A DNA stretch of 32,552 nucleotides from an uncultured Pseudomonadota bacterium (lineage in GTDB: Bacteria > Desulfobacterota > Binatia > Binatales > Binataceae). The stretch is taken from assembly GCA_937889395.1 (NCBI GenBank), contig CALAOW010000012.1, positions 1 through 32,552 on the forward strand, given 5' to 3'. Under the pieces are notes generated by a model. It searched no databases. It was not told where the DNA came from and saw only the letters and a program-made list of their open reading frames with translations. The position numbers and the translations under genes are program-made. Every line of letters starts with the position of its first letter. The first letter of the stretch is position 1. This document shows positions 18,457 to 28,627 of this stretch, in pieces.

Positions 18457-19539
18457 TCATTGAACTTCATAGGTCTTTGGCGCCGGTACGTACCCCGGAT
18501 CCCCTGGTCTGATAGGCGCCGCGAATGCGCTCGCGGTCGATCGGGCAAAGCTCGCGGACGAAGCAGGCTTTGCGGCCGAGAGCGGAGATTCCGGTGCGGC
18601 GGGCAATCCCGGAGCCGCAGGTAACTGCGGCGCCGAAATGGCAGCCGCGTCCTGGTGCGCTTGAACGGAAGAACGCGCTCTCACGCCGGAATTAACAAAG
18701 GAAATCGTTTCCGACGATTTGCCATCGCGCATCACTTCCACTTCGATTGGAAGCGGCGTGGGTCCATGCGCTGGGCGCGCGGCGAGCGCCGGCGCCGACT
18801 GCTGTTGCATCACGGGCAGGGTCAGGCCGCCCTCATGCAAAAGCTCGCCGACTGCGATTCCCCTGGTCGCGACAATCTTGCTGTCGCTGTAGTTGCGCAT
18901 CGCCAGACGCAGCATTCCCTCGTGGCTCGCCAGGGTAAGTTTTTCGGCGTCGGTCGGAGTCACCAGCAGCGTCACGACCTTTACTACTTGCGGCGCGTCC
19001 TTGACGTGTTCGATTTCCTGGGCGACAGCCAGAACCTCGATGTTCTGGAGAACCATCCGCGAGAAAGACGTCTCGCTCGGGCCAGTGCCCGAGACAGCGA
19101 CCAGGATGTCCACGCGCGTGTGTGGCGCGACAAAGCCTGCGATGTCGGCGACTTCGTCCACCGGCACCGACATCGCACGCATCCCGGCTGGAATCAGCAG
19201 CGGCATCACGCCGGAGCTCTTTTCGCCCATGAACAGCTTGCTCGCGACAACCGGCTCATTGGCGAGGAACTGGCTCTTTGCGAACGAGCCCGCGACCGCC
19301 TGCGGATCGGTGAACGCGCCCTGCGGAACGCCTTCGCGTGCCCAGTGAACCAGTTTGACCGCGTCGGGCTCAAGTTTCGCGCCCAGCGGGATATCCTTTG
19401 CCGCGACTACGACTTCGACCATGTGCGCCATCGCGCGCTGCACTTCGGACTCGCGTTTTCTGATCGCGGGAAAGACCACAACCGCGGCCAGCACCGCGCC
19501 CATTCCTGCAAGGATTACGAAAACTATAGGTCGTCTCAT
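18457..19539 (-). CDS. cpaB: Flp pilus assembly protein CpaB/RcpC (SAF domain)
   Basis: VEVVVAAKDIPLGAKLEPDAVKLVHWAREGVPQGAFTDPQAVAGSFAKSQFLANEPVVASKL; GMRAMSVPVDEVADIAGFVAPHTRVDILV. Confidence 0.92.
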   Translation of the reverse strand: MRRPIVFVILAGMGAVLAAVVVFPAIRKRESEVQRAMAHMVEVVVAAKDIPLGAKLEPDAVKLVHWAREGVPQGAFTDPQAVAGSFAKSQFLANEPVVASKLFMGEKSSGVMPLLIPAGMRAMSVPVDEVADIAGFVAPHTRVDILVAVSGTGPSETSFSRMVLQNIEVLAVAQEIEHVKDAPQVVKVVTLLVTPTDAEKLTLASHEGMLRLAMRNYSDSKIVATRGIAVGELLHEGGLTLPVMQQQSAPALAARPAHGPTPLPIEVEVMRDGKSSETISFVNSGVRARSSVQAHQDAAAISAPQLPAAPGLPAAPESPLSAAKPASSASFARSTASAFAAPIRPGDPGYVPAPKTYEVQ

Positions 19540-19707
19540 CTATGCCCCCGTTCTTGCGCGACCCACCGATGCGGACCGCCCCCCACAAGCAGAATTCAAT
19601 CGCTCACGCTCTCATTGCGACCTCCGTCGCGTCCTGCGCCGAACCGGCCGAAGTCGGAGCTGTCTGAAGTCACTGTTTCTCTCGCATCGACCCGTCACTT
19701 CGTCTGC

Positions 19708-19752
19708 AAAAAAAACCTGAATTTGCGCGGCGGGGCGCTCGGTCCCCGCCGC
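19708..19752 (-). terminator. Rho-independent-like terminator/attenuator downstream of the pilin genes
   Basis: Minus strand GCGGCGGGG-ACCGAGCG-CCCCGCCGC (19752-19744 / 19735-19727), with a T8 run at 19715-19708, 11 nt after the stem. Confidence 0.55.
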
Positions 19753-19798
19753 CTGTCCCGCGCGCCTGGTTTCGACCGCGCGGGCTTGGGGGCTGTTC

Positions 19799-19978
19799 TT
19801 AAGCAGCCGACAGAGTCGCGGTCACGTTGGCAATGATCGAGTTGATTCCGCCTTCGAGGCCCTGGTACGCGATGTAACCTGCCACCGCGATCGCCGCGAT
19901 AATCAACACGTACTCAGTCATTGTCTGGCCCGTTTGGTTTTCGCGCATCCGGACAATGAATTTGTTGACGTACTTCAT
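19799..19978 (-). CDS. Flp/Fap-type (type IVb) pilin, 59 aa
   Basis: MKYVNKFIVRMRENQTGQTMTEYVLIIAAIAVAGYIAYQGLEGGINSIIANVTATLSAA; G/XXXXEY processing motif plus hydrophobic helix; below the track's size cutoff. Confidence 0.93.
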   Translation of the reverse strand: MKYVNKFIVRMRENQTGQTMTEYVLIIAAIAVAGYIAYQGLEGGINSIIANVTATLSAA

Positions 19979-20002
19979 TGCCGATATGTCCCTCCTTGTC
20001 GT

Positions 20003-20016
20003 TTGCGTCAGCGCAA
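20003..20016. promoter_or_regulatory. Conserved inverted repeat upstream of pilin copy 1
   Basis: TTGCG-TCAG-CGCAA, 25 bp from the ATG; identical element upstream of copy 2. Confidence 0.5.
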
Positions 20017-20043
20017 TCGACCTGTCTGCGAGAACCAGTGGTC

Positions 20044-20223
20044 TTACGCAGCCTTCAGCGTTGCGGTCACGTTACTGATGATCGTGTTGATTCCGCCTTC
20101 GAGGCCCTGGTACGCGATGTAACCGGCCACCGCGATCGCCGCGATAATCAGCACGTACTCAGTCATCGTCTGTCCCTGCTTGCTCTCGCGGACCCTGACC
20201 ATGAGTTTGTTGATGTAGTTCAT
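20044..20223 (-). CDS. Flp/Fap-type (type IVb) pilin, 59 aa, tandem paralog
   Basis: MNYINKLMVRVRESKQGQTMTEYVLIIAAIAVAGYIAYQGLEGGINTIISNVTATLKAA; RBS aggagg upstream. Confidence 0.93.
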   Translation of the reverse strand: MNYINKLMVRVRESKQGQTMTEYVLIIAAIAVAGYIAYQGLEGGINTIISNVTATLKAA

Positions 20224-20245
20224 TATTGATGTCCTCCTTTGCGCG

Positions 20246-20259
20246 TTGCGTCAGCGCAA
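20246..20259. promoter_or_regulatory. Conserved inverted repeat upstream of pilin copy 2
   Basis: TTGCG-TCAG-CGCAA, 23 bp from the ATG. Confidence 0.5.
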
Positions 20260-20298
20260 TCGATTTCTTTCACGCTCAGCGGTTGTAGGAGGTTCAGG

Positions 20299-20314
20299 TG
20301 CACCACTCATGCCA
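20299..20314 (-). promoter_or_regulatory. Sigma-54 (-24/-12) type promoter for the pilin genes
   Basis: Minus strand TGGCATG-AGTG-GTGCA against consensus TGGCACG-N4-TTGCA; GG-N10-GC spacing exact. Confidence 0.7.
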
Positions 20315-20482
20315 GCGGGAGCTCCGAGAGAAAGTTGACGTAGCCGCTCAGAGAAAGAGCGAGCGGGCGAATCTGAGACCGCCCTGTCGCATCATGATAC
20401 ATCGAATGATTCAGTCGCCGGCGCAGCATTCCTTCTTCTTGACGGGTAGGCAATCGGCTGCCGCCTTTGCCATAATCAACTC

Positions 20483-21421
20483 ATGCCTCGCTACCCCCGC
20501 ACTTCTATCCTGCGCTACGCTTTGCCGCGGATTGCCGGCCAAGCAGCCGTCGCGATCGCGCTTGTAGCCGGGCTCTCAGGATGCGCCCCGTCGGCGCTCA
20601 CCGCGACGCGTAGCCAAATAGCGGCCGGCAATTATCCGGCAGCCCGTCAAGAACTGGCCGCTCTCTCAGCCCACAGCAACGACTTGAGTGCGAGCGAGCG
20701 GCGCGAGCTGAAGGACGACGTCTGTCTCTGTGACTTCATGATCGGCCGCCCGGCGTTCACGCTGGCCGAGCAGCGCGGCGTCTGCGCCGACGCGGCGATA
20801 GAACCGGGCAGCCAGAGCAGTTCGATTATCGTGCGAATCGACGCGGCGGCGCGGCGCAAAGACGCCGATGAGGTCGAAGCCGCCCTCTCCGACCATGATC
20901 TGGCAGACGCCGAGCGCGCCGCAACCGACTATCAGAGTCTGCCCGGCGCCGATCCCGCAACAGTTGCGCGATGGTCGAAGCAAATCTGGACGTTGGCGGA
21001 CGCGCAGGTGTTCGCCGATTCCACCGCGAAGAAACGCTCGCTCGACGCCGCTATCTCCGAGGTACGCAAGAACCATCGCGACGCCGAGAACATGGATAAG
21101 GGCCAATTCACCCGATGGGTCGTCAAGACTGCGACAGTCTCCGGCGCCGCGGTCGCCGCCGGCGTCGAGATGAAAGACTCAATCCTGAAACTTTCCGTCG
21201 ACGAGGCGAACCTGCAACTCGCCACACTCAGTCTCGACAAACTCGCCGCGATAAACGACGCGATGGCGGCGCGATGCGGTTGCGACGCGCGCACCAACGT
21301 CGCCGTCACTGAAACCGGCTTCCCCGCCTACTTCATCAGGCTGGATCCCGAGACCCGAATGTCCGAAGTAATGATCCTGCCGCGCGGCGATCGAGCGATC
21401 GTATCCGCCCCCTCGAACTAG
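20483..21421 (+). CDS. Putative lipoprotein of unknown function
   Basis: Lipobox-like VAGLSGC after a hydrophobic stretch; long coherent ORF divergent from the pilin promoter. Confidence 0.72.
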   Translation: MPRYPRTSILRYALPRIAGQAAVAIALVAGLSGCAPSALTATRSQIAAGNYPAARQELAALSAHSNDLSASERRELKDDVCLCDFMIGRPAFTLAEQRGVCADAAIEPGSQSSSIIVRIDAAARRKDADEVEAALSDHDLADAERAATDYQSLPGADPATVARWSKQIWTLADAQVFADSTAKKRSLDAAISEVRKNHRDAENMDKGQFTRWVVKTATVSGAAVAAGVEMKDSILKLSVDEANLQLATLSLDKLAAINDAMAARCGCDARTNVAVTETGFPAYFIRLDPETRMSEVMILPRGDRAIVSAPSN

Positions 21422-21450
21422 GCCTCCGCTGCGTCAAGTAAGGAGGCATC

Positions 21451-23094
21451 ATGCCGGCATCGACGAAAACGAATTCTCTAAGCGAGCGCCCTGCGTGGAA
21501 GGCATTGCAGGCGCATTACAACCAGATTCACAGCCGCCACCTGAGGACTCTGTTCGCCGAAGATCCCAAGCGCGGTGAACGCCTCGTCGTCGAGGCCGCC
21601 GGCCTGTACTTCGACTATTCCAAGCATCGCGTGACCGACGAGACTCTTCGCTTGCTGCTCGCATTGGCCGAAGAGGTGGGACTGCGCGGGCGCATCGACG
21701 CGATGTTCCGCGGCGACAAAATTAACCTGACCGAAGAGCGCGCCGTTCTGCATGTCGCGCTGCGAGCGCCGCGCGGCGTCTCAATCGGCGTCGATGGCGA
21801 CGACGTGGTGCCCAAGGTCCACGCGGTCCTCGATCAAATGGCGGAATTTTCGGCGCGCATCCGAACCGGCGCCTGGAAAGGCCACACCGGCAAGCGCATC
21901 CGCAACATCATCAATATAGGGATCGGCGGTTCCGACCTCGGCCCGGTCATGGCGTACGAGGCGATGCGCCATTACAGCGACCGCGATCTGACCGTGCGCT
22001 TCGTCTCCAACGTCGATGGAACCGATTTCGCCGAGGCCACGCGCGATCTCGACCCGGCCGAAACGCTGTTCATCATTTCGTCGAAGACTTTCACCACGCT
22101 CGAAACGATGACCAACGCGCAGACCGCGCGGAACTGGAGTCTCGCAGCGCTTGGCAACGACAAGGCGGTGGCGAAGCATTTCGTCGCGGTCTCGACCAAC
22201 ACCGCCGAAGTGGCGAAGTTCGGAATCGACACGAAAAATATGTTCGGCTTTTGGGATTGGGTGGGCGGCCGCTACTCGATGGACTCGGCGATCGGCCTGT
22301 CCACGATGATCGCCGTCGGCGCCGACAATTTCCGCGCGATGCTGTCCGGCTTCCACGCCATCGACGAGCATTTTCGCACCGCGCCGTTCGCCCGCAACCT
22401 GCCGGTCCTGATGGCCCTGCTCTGTCTCTGGTACAACGATTTCTTCGGCGCGCAAACCGTCGCGGTGCTGCCGTACGAGCAATACCTCAAGCGCTTTCCC
22501 GCCTATCTCCAGCAGCTAACGATGGAATCGAACGGCAAGCACGTCACGCTCGAAGGTGCTCCCGTCGATTATCAGACGGGACCGATTTACTGGGGCGAGC
22601 CCGGCACCAACGGCCAGCATTCCTTCTACCAGCTCATCCACCAGGGAACGAAGCTTATCCCATGCGACTTCATCGGTTTCTGCCGGCCGCTGAATCCGCT
22701 CGGACGCCATCACGACCTGCTGCTCTCGAACATATTCGCGCAGGCCGAGGCGCTCGCATTCGGGAAAACGCCCGAGCAGGTCAAGGCCGAAGGCACTCCG
22801 GATTGGCTGGTGCCGCATCGAGTATTCGAAGGCAATCGTCCCTCGACGGTAATCCTGGCCGACGAGCTGACTCCCGAAACGCTAGGCAAGCTGGTAGCGC
22901 TGTACGAGCATAGCGTCTTCACCCAAGGCGCCATCTGGAACATAGACTCATTCGATCAATGGGGGGTTGAGCTAGGCAAAGTGCTGGCGCAAAAAATCAT
23001 CCCAGAACTGGAATCCCACACAGAACCCCCGCTAGTCCACGACAGCTCGACCAACGCACTAATCCGCCGCTACCGCGCCCGCCGCAAGAGCTAA
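21451..23094 (+). CDS. pgi: Glucose-6-phosphate isomerase
   Basis: [63 protein letters not shown] taaggagg. Confidence 0.97.
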   Translation: MPASTKTNSLSERPAWKALQAHYNQIHSRHLRTLFAEDPKRGERLVVEAAGLYFDYSKHRVTDETLRLLLALAEEVGLRGRIDAMFRGDKINLTEERAVLHVALRAPRGVSIGVDGDDVVPKVHAVLDQMAEFSARIRTGAWKGHTGKRIRNIINIGIGGSDLGPVMAYEAMRHYSDRDLTVRFVSNVDGTDFAEATRDLDPAETLFIISSKTFTTLETMTNAQTARNWSLAALGNDKAVAKHFVAVSTNTAEVAKFGIDTKNMFGFWDWVGGRYSMDSAIGLSTMIAVGADNFRAMLSGFHAIDEHFRTAPFARNLPVLMALLCLWYNDFFGAQTVAVLPYEQYLKRFPAYLQQLTMESNGKHVTLEGAPVDYQTGPIYWGEPGTNGQHSFYQLIHQGTKLIPCDFIGFCRPLNPLGRHHDLLLSNIFAQAEALAFGKTPEQVKAEGTPDWLVPHRVFEGNRPSTVILADELTPETLGKLVALYEHSVFTQGAIWNIDSFDQWGVELGKVLAQKIIPELESHTEPPLVHDSSTNALIRRYRARRKS

Positions 23095-23284
23095 TGACGA
23101 TGCCGACCGCCGCGACTGTGGCGGCGATGGAGCGGGCGACCAGCGACCAGTGGTCAAAGGCGTCGGGGTTCAAGTCCGCCGTCACGCATGGCCTCCACCG
23201 GCCCGCCTGCCGTATGATTATCGCTCAATCCGGCGGTCGTTCCGATCGATGCGCCGGCCGCATCCGCGTTTTGGAGGAAGTTAG

Positions 23285-23683
23285 ATGATGCAGCTGGTCG
23301 AGATCCGGATGGCGCGAAACGTAGTCACCGTACGACCGGCCGATACGCTCGCTGCCGCAGCATCCAAAATGAAGGCGGGACCATTTCGCCGGCTGCCGGT
23401 CGTCGAGGCAGACCAGCTCGTCGGAATCGTGAGCGAATTTGACTTAAAACGCTACGCGGACGCGCTCGACTCGACACTCGTCGAAACCGCGATGACCCGC
23501 CATCCGATCACCGTGGTGCCCTCGGACACGCTGGAACGTGCGGTCACCCTCATGCGCCAGCACAAAGTCGGTGCGCTTCCCGTTACGTACCTGGGCAAAC
23601 TCGTCGGCATCATTGCGGCAAAAGACCTCCTGATGCCCGAGCCGCAGCCGCTGCCCGAATGGGATCCGCGCAACCGGCGGTAG
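23285..23683 (+). CDS. CBS-domain pair protein
   Basis: MARNVVTVRPADTLAAAASKMKAGPFRRLPVVEADQLVGIVSEFDL...MTRHPITVVPSDTLERAVTLMRQHKVGALPVTYLGKLVGIIAAKDLL. Confidence 0.93.
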   Translation: MMQLVEIRMARNVVTVRPADTLAAAASKMKAGPFRRLPVVEADQLVGIVSEFDLKRYADALDSTLVETAMTRHPITVVPSDTLERAVTLMRQHKVGALPVTYLGKLVGIIAAKDLLMPEPQPLPEWDPRNRR

Positions 23684-23858
23684 AGCTAGTCTCGATACCG
23701 ATTGCCGCAAGCGGCGTGTCATTCTTGTGCCGCCGCTGACACCCAATTGCCGCCGCCCGCACGCTTAGTTCGCTTGCAACAAGCCCATTCATTCACACCG
23801 CGCGGCATAAATCTTGAACTGTGCGATGCCAAGGCAGTGAACTGAGAAGGGGCAATCT

Positions 23859-25931
23859 GTGAGCGAAGACAAGCTTGCGAAACTCGGCACAGGGGAATTG
23901 GCTCGCGTCACCGAGCGCAACAGAGCAGAGGACAAGTTCCGCGCGCTGCTCGAGTCGGCCCCGGACGCAATGGTGATTGTGGACAGGGACGGCCGTATCG
24001 CCTTGGTCAATGCACAGACCGAAAAGCTCTTCGGATACACGCGCGCCGAGTTACTCGGAAACACGGTCGAGATGCTGGTGCCGGCGCGTTTTCGCGACAA
24101 CCATTCACAGCAGCGCGGCGGATACTTCGCAGGCCCCACGGTGCGTTCGATGGGTTCCGGCCCGGAGCTCCACGGTCTGCGCAAAGATGGCACCGAGTTT
24201 CCGGCTGAGATCAGTTTGAGCCCGCTTGAAACCGAGGAAGGCACGATCGCCGTGAGCACGATCCGCGACATCACCGAGCGCAAGCGCGCCGAGGAAGAGG
24301 CCAACCGCACGCGCGGAGTGCGTGACCTTGCCCTCGAAGCGGCCCGTCTGCGATCGGATTTCCTGGCCAGCATGAGCCACGAGATCAGGACGCCACTGGC
24401 CGGAATCATCGGCGCAGGAGAGCTGCTGTCGCTTTCCGATTTGACTCCCGAACAGCGCCGCCAAACTGAGATCATTCGGTCAAGCGGCGAACTGCTGCTG
24501 ACTACCGTCAACGACATACTCGACTTCTCGAAACTCGCAGCCGGCCGGGTCGTGCTCGAGAAGCTCGACTTCGACCTTGTCGAACTGACGGAAAATCTAA
24601 TCGATTCTTTTGCAGTGGCTGCTCACGCCAAAGGGATCGAGCTTGCCCTGTATGTGGACGTAAACATGCCGACCGGTTTGCGAGGGGATCCGAGCAGGCT
24701 GCGCCAGATTCTCAACAACCTGGTGTCGAACGCGATCAAGTTCACCCAGCAAGGCGAGGTGATGGTCCGGGCAAACAGAGTGGAAGATACGGCCGGCGAT
24801 GTGCTGGTGCGCTTCGAGGTAATCGACACGGGGATTGGAATTCCATTCGAGATGCAGGGGCGCCTGTTTCAGCCGTTTGTTCAGGCGGAAGGATCGACCA
24901 GCCGGCGCTTCGGTGGCACCGGACTCGGCCTTGTCATCGCGGCCAGATTGGTCAATCAAATGGGAGGCGAGATCGGATTTGGAAGCGCGCCCGCAAAAGG
25001 ATCGAACTTTCATTTCACCGTGCGACTCGAGAAGGGATTGGAGATTGTCCGTCCGTGGATGACTGCGACAGCCACCTCATGCTTCAACGGGATACGCGCG
25101 CTGATCGTCAACGATAGTCCAGCCAGTCGTCAAGTCATTTCCGAATACCTATCGTCGTGGGGAATTGAGAACGTGGCGGTCGGCAGCGGGGCCGAAGCCC
25201 TGGATATCCTGAAGCTGGCGCGGGTCGGCGACGACAAGCAAATCGTTGTGCTCATCGATGAACAGATATCCGGCGTGGGCGCGCTCGGCCTCGCGCGTGC
25301 AATCAAGGAGCACTCGGATATCAAGCATGGCAAGGTGATCATGTTTAGCGCGCAAAGCGCTGTGAGGAATGCGACCGAAGTGGTGGATGCGTGGATTACA
25401 AAGCCGGTGCGTCCGTCGCACCTGTTCAGCTGTATCCTCGAGCTATGCAGAAATGCCGATGGCGTCAACACCAGGACCATCGCGGCCGCGCCGCCGCGCC
25501 CGATTGACAATCAGCCGCCGCAATGGCGTAAGGCAGTGCGGGTACTGTTGGTGGACGACAATCTCGTGAATCGAACTATCGGGGCGCAGCAGCTTTCCGT
25601 CCTCGGCTACACGGCGGAAATCGCCGACGGTGCGCAACGGGGGTTGGAGGTCGTATCGAGCAGGCGTCACGATATTGTCTTGATGGACTGCGAGATGCCC
25701 GGGATGGACGGCTACCAAGCGGTCGCGGAGATTAGGCGGCGCGAAGGGAATACTCGGCACACTGTGATAATCGCTCTTACTACGCACGCGACCGAAGGCG
25801 ATCGCGCCCGATGCCTCGACGCCGGGATGGACGATTATCTGAGCAAACCCGTAAAGCTGAATTCGCTTGCAGAAATGCTCGACACCTGGGCACGCGACAA
25901 CCTCGACCACATCCTCACTTCGCAGCTGTAG
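23859..25931 (+). CDS. Hybrid sensor histidine kinase: PAS, HisKA, HATPase, two receiver domains
   Basis: GTG start; [36 protein letters not shown]-box [24 protein letters not shown]-box [26 protein letters not shown]; receivers [13 protein letters not shown] and [13 protein letters not shown]...[15 protein letters not shown]. Confidence 0.94.
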   Translation: MSEDKLAKLGTGELARVTERNRAEDKFRALLESAPDAMVIVDRDGRIALVNAQTEKLFGYTRAELLGNTVEMLVPARFRDNHSQQRGGYFAGPTVRSMGSGPELHGLRKDGTEFPAEISLSPLETEEGTIAVSTIRDITERKRAEEEANRTRGVRDLALEAARLRSDFLASMSHEIRTPLAGIIGAGELLSLSDLTPEQRRQTEIIRSSGELLLTTVNDILDFSKLAAGRVVLEKLDFDLVELTENLIDSFAVAAHAKGIELALYVDVNMPTGLRGDPSRLRQILNNLVSNAIKFTQQGEVMVRANRVEDTAGDVLVRFEVIDTGIGIPFEMQGRLFQPFVQAEGSTSRRFGGTGLGLVIAARLVNQMGGEIGFGSAPAKGSNFHFTVRLEKGLEIVRPWMTATATSCFNGIRALIVNDSPASRQVISEYLSSWGIENVAVGSGAEALDILKLARVGDDKQIVVLIDEQISGVGALGLARAIKEHSDIKHGKVIMFSAQSAVRNATEVVDAWITKPVRPSHLFSCILELCRNADGVNTRTIAAAPPRPIDNQPPQWRKAVRVLLVDDNLVNRTIGAQQLSVLGYTAEIADGAQRGLEVVSSRRHDIVLMDCEMPGMDGYQAVAEIRRREGNTRHTVIIALTTHATEGDRARCLDAGMDDYLSKPVKLNSLAEMLDTWARDNLDHILTSQL

Positions 25932-26007
25932 ATCACCGGAGAATGCCTGCGAGGTGCTCGATAGGCGCGATGGACGGGGCCGGGGGCCGCGGGTAGAAGT
26001 AGCCGTC

Positions 26008-26886
26008 ATGCCGCTTGAGTCATCTATCGTGGGGATCGCGGGTGCGCCAATGGTCAGTGAGATCGATTCGCGCTGGACGATGGCCTATGCCGCCGCGCTT
26101 GGCGACGCGATGGCCTGCTACATGGACACCAATCGCGGAGTGATTGCGCATCCGATGTTCCCGGTCTGCTTCGAATGGCCGGTGCAGGTCGCGATGCGCG
26201 CGCAGTTCGAGAAATCCTCCACGCTCACGCGCGACGAGGCGATGCGGGCCGTGCACGCGACGCATGACACTGTCCTATATCGCCCGATTCTGCCCCCCGA
26301 GCGGATGACGACGCAGCTCACGGTCGCGGGAGTCGAGCGCCGCAAGCCCGGCGCATACATGGTCACGCGCCTCGATACCGTAGATGGCGCAGGCAAGCCG
26401 GTTTGCACGAGCTGGTATGGCGCGCTCTATCGCGGAGTCGAGGTCACGGGGCCTGATATTCCGCCGACACATCCGCCCGCGCCGATGCAACCGATCGTCG
26501 AGGAAGGCGAGCCGCGTTCGGAGTGCCAGGTCGATGTGCCGGGATGCATGGCGCACATCTACACGGAGTGCGCGCGAATCTTCAATCCGATACACACGGA
26601 CGCGTCGGTAGCGCGCGCCGCCGGGCTGCCCTCGATCATCCTGCACGGGACCGCGACGCTGGCGCTTGCGGTGTCACGAATAATCGAGAGCGAAGCGGGC
26701 AACGATCCTGCGCGAGTTGAAAGAGTCGCGGGCCGTTTCGGCGCGATGGTGACGATGCCCTCAACCTTGACGGTCCGCGTGCTGGGGCGCGATGACAGCG
26801 CGGATAAGGTAGCCGTCTTCTTCGAGACGTTGAGCGGCGAAGGCAGGCTTGCGATCCGCGAGGGCATGGTCGTGTTGCGCGCGTAG
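26008..26886 (+). CDS. MaoC-like (double hot-dog) dehydratase family protein
   Basis: YIALGD-like N-terminal hot-dog region (MAYAAALGDAMACYMDT...HPMFPVCFEWP); C-terminal ECARIFNPIHTDASVARAAGLPSIILHGTATLALAVSRI. Confidence 0.85.
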   Translation: MPLESSIVGIAGAPMVSEIDSRWTMAYAAALGDAMACYMDTNRGVIAHPMFPVCFEWPVQVAMRAQFEKSSTLTRDEAMRAVHATHDTVLYRPILPPERMTTQLTVAGVERRKPGAYMVTRLDTVDGAGKPVCTSWYGALYRGVEVTGPDIPPTHPPAPMQPIVEEGEPRSECQVDVPGCMAHIYTECARIFNPIHTDASVARAAGLPSIILHGTATLALAVSRIIESEAGNDPARVERVAGRFGAMVTMPSTLTVRVLGRDDSADKVAVFFETLSGEGRLAIREGMVVLRA

Positions 26887-26902
26887 TTCACGACGAGTCC
26901 GG

Positions 26903-28144
26903 CTACTCAAATTGTTCGTCGGAGGGTTTGACGGCGCGGAACTGAATCAGCAGTAAGATGTCGTAAATCGTTTTGAGCACGCCCGCGCAAATCAGCGGCC
27001 ATCCAAACGACGAATGATTCAGCATCGCGCCCGCCGGCAACGGCGCCATCGCCGCCGCCAGGCTGCGCGGCACATTGGTCACTGTCGCCGCGGCCGCGCG
27101 CTCCTCGGGCGGCACCACCGCCATCACATACGACTGGCGCGCGGGAACGTCCATCTGCGAGGTCGAGAAGCGCAGCAGCAGAAATGTCATCGCCAGCCCC
27201 GGGGTCGGCATCAACGCCGCGACGATCAGCATGGCGTTCGACGGCAGATGGCTGAACACCATCGTGTTGATCCGGCCGAACCGCGACGCAAGCACCGGCG
27301 AAATAAACTGTGAAAACGAGCTAAGCAGTCCGGCCGCGAAGAAAAACGTGCCCGCCGCTTGAACCGAGAGGTTGAAGCGGCGAAACAGCCACAGCGCCAG
27401 AAGTGACTGAATTACGAATCCGCCACCGAGCGAGTCGAGACTGAACAGCGCCGAAAGCCGCAGCACGATTGCCCGCGACTTCGCCAGCGGCGCGGACTTG
27501 GCTGGCTGGCGCTCGACTTCGACAGCCGGGGACAGACGCCGATAAACCGCGAAGGCAATCACCGCGATGATCGAGTATGCGACAAAGCCCGACCGCAGCG
27601 CCGGCGCGAGCGCCCATCCATGGCGCGCCGCGAGTATCGCCGGCACGCCGCTGGCGAGCGCGCCAAACGCTCCAGCCGTCGCGCCCGCAACGTTGTACAG
27701 CGCGAACATCGCGGTCAGATCGCGGGGTTCTGCGGCCTCGGCCAACGCCGCCTGTTCGACGGGAAGAAACAGGCTGACGTCGCCGGCCGATGGATTCAGC
27801 GTGCCGACGACCGCCACCACGAACAACAGCCAGAAGCTCGCCGTGATGGTGAATCCGATTCCCGTCGCCAGCATCAGCGCGCACGCCGCAAGCAGGACTC
27901 GGCGCCGGCCCAGCCGATCGGTGACCAGTCCCACCCATAGCGTCAGCGCCGCCGAGCCCAGCAGCGTGCCGAACACGATTGCGCCGACGCGGATCGGAGT
28001 GAATCCGATCGCCATCAGGTAGCTCGGCAGCAATACGCTGACTGCCCCGTCGGCAAGGCCGCGCAGCGCGCGTGTCGCCAGCAGCAGCTTGGCGTCGCTC
28101 GTAGCGCTGCGCGGAAACCATCGATTGATAGGACTCACCATCAT
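26903..28144 (-). CDS. MFS transporter
   Basis: Multiple TM segments; LLATRALRGLADGAVSVLLPSYLMAIGFTPIRVGAIVFGTLLGSAALTLWVGLVTDRLGRRRVLL (MFS A-motif). Confidence 0.9.
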   Translation of the reverse strand: MMVSPINRWFPRSATSDAKLLLATRALRGLADGAVSVLLPSYLMAIGFTPIRVGAIVFGTLLGSAALTLWVGLVTDRLGRRRVLLAACALMLATGIGFTITASFWLLFVVAVVGTLNPSAGDVSLFLPVEQAALAEAAEPRDLTAMFALYNVAGATAGAFGALASGVPAILAARHGWALAPALRSGFVAYSIIAVIAFAVYRRLSPAVEVERQPAKSAPLAKSRAIVLRLSALFSLDSLGGGFVIQSLLALWLFRRFNLSVQAAGTFFFAAGLLSSFSQFISPVLASRFGRINTMVFSHLPSNAMLIVAALMPTPGLAMTFLLLRFSTSQMDVPARQSYVMAVVPPEERAAAATVTNVPRSLAAAMAPLPAGAMLNHSSFGWPLICAGVLKTIYDILLLIQFRAVKPSDEQFE

Positions 28145-28296
28145 GTCGCAATGCGCAGGTCTATAAGGCTCGCGCCGCCGAGGAAAGCCAATACCATAGC
28201 GCTCTGTTCGCCGATCCGCTCGTTGTGGCATACTCGTGGCCTCTGCGCGTGTTTCTTGAGGAGCAACGGTCCGCGGCCATTCGAAAGGAAAGCTTG

Positions 28297-28581
28297 ATGC
28301 GCGTCGAAATCAGCGATGGCGTCATATGGCGGGATCTCGGCGGCGATGTGGTCATCTTGAACGTCGAAACGGGCGTTTACTTCGGCCTCGACGGCTCGGG
28401 TGGCCAGATATGGCGCGAACTCGTCGAACACGGCTCCATTGAAAAAACCTTCCAGTCGCTCAAGCAGCAGTTCGACGTCGAGCCCGATGAACTACGGCGC
28501 GACCTCGACGCTCTCGTGGATCAATTTGTCCAAAAGCGACTCGTGCAACTGATCGCCAAACCTAAAGGTCATTTGCGATGA
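28297..28581 (+). CDS. PqqD-like (RRE fold) protein, lasso-peptide B1-like
   Basis: MRVEISDGVIWRDLGGDVVILNVETGVYFGLDGSGGQIWRELVEHGSIEKTFQSLKQQFDVEPDELRRDLDALVDQFVQKRLVQ; RBS gaaagga; the track start at 28225 is probably too far upstream. Confidence 0.85.
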   Translation: MRVEISDGVIWRDLGGDVVILNVETGVYFGLDGSGGQIWRELVEHGSIEKTFQSLKQQFDVEPDELRRDLDALVDQFVQKRLVQLIAKPKGHLR

Positions 28582-28627
28582 GGCCAAAGCCGGAGGCATC
28601 GGGCCGTCACCTCGGCGCTTCGATCTG

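Noticed and set aside
19560-19600. GG-N10-GC match upstream of cpaB (TGGGGGGCGGTCCGCA on the minus strand)
   Set aside because: Only the GG/GC dinucleotides match; G-rich tract makes it a likely chance hit.
28151-28297. 48-codon ORF (MRRSIRLAPPRKANTIALC...) whose TGA overlaps the PqqD-like ATG; possible lasso precursor
   Set aside because: No leader/core features (no Gly at a plausible core start after a Thr at -2, no suitable Asp/Glu ring residue) and no own RBS; best explained as a chance frame.
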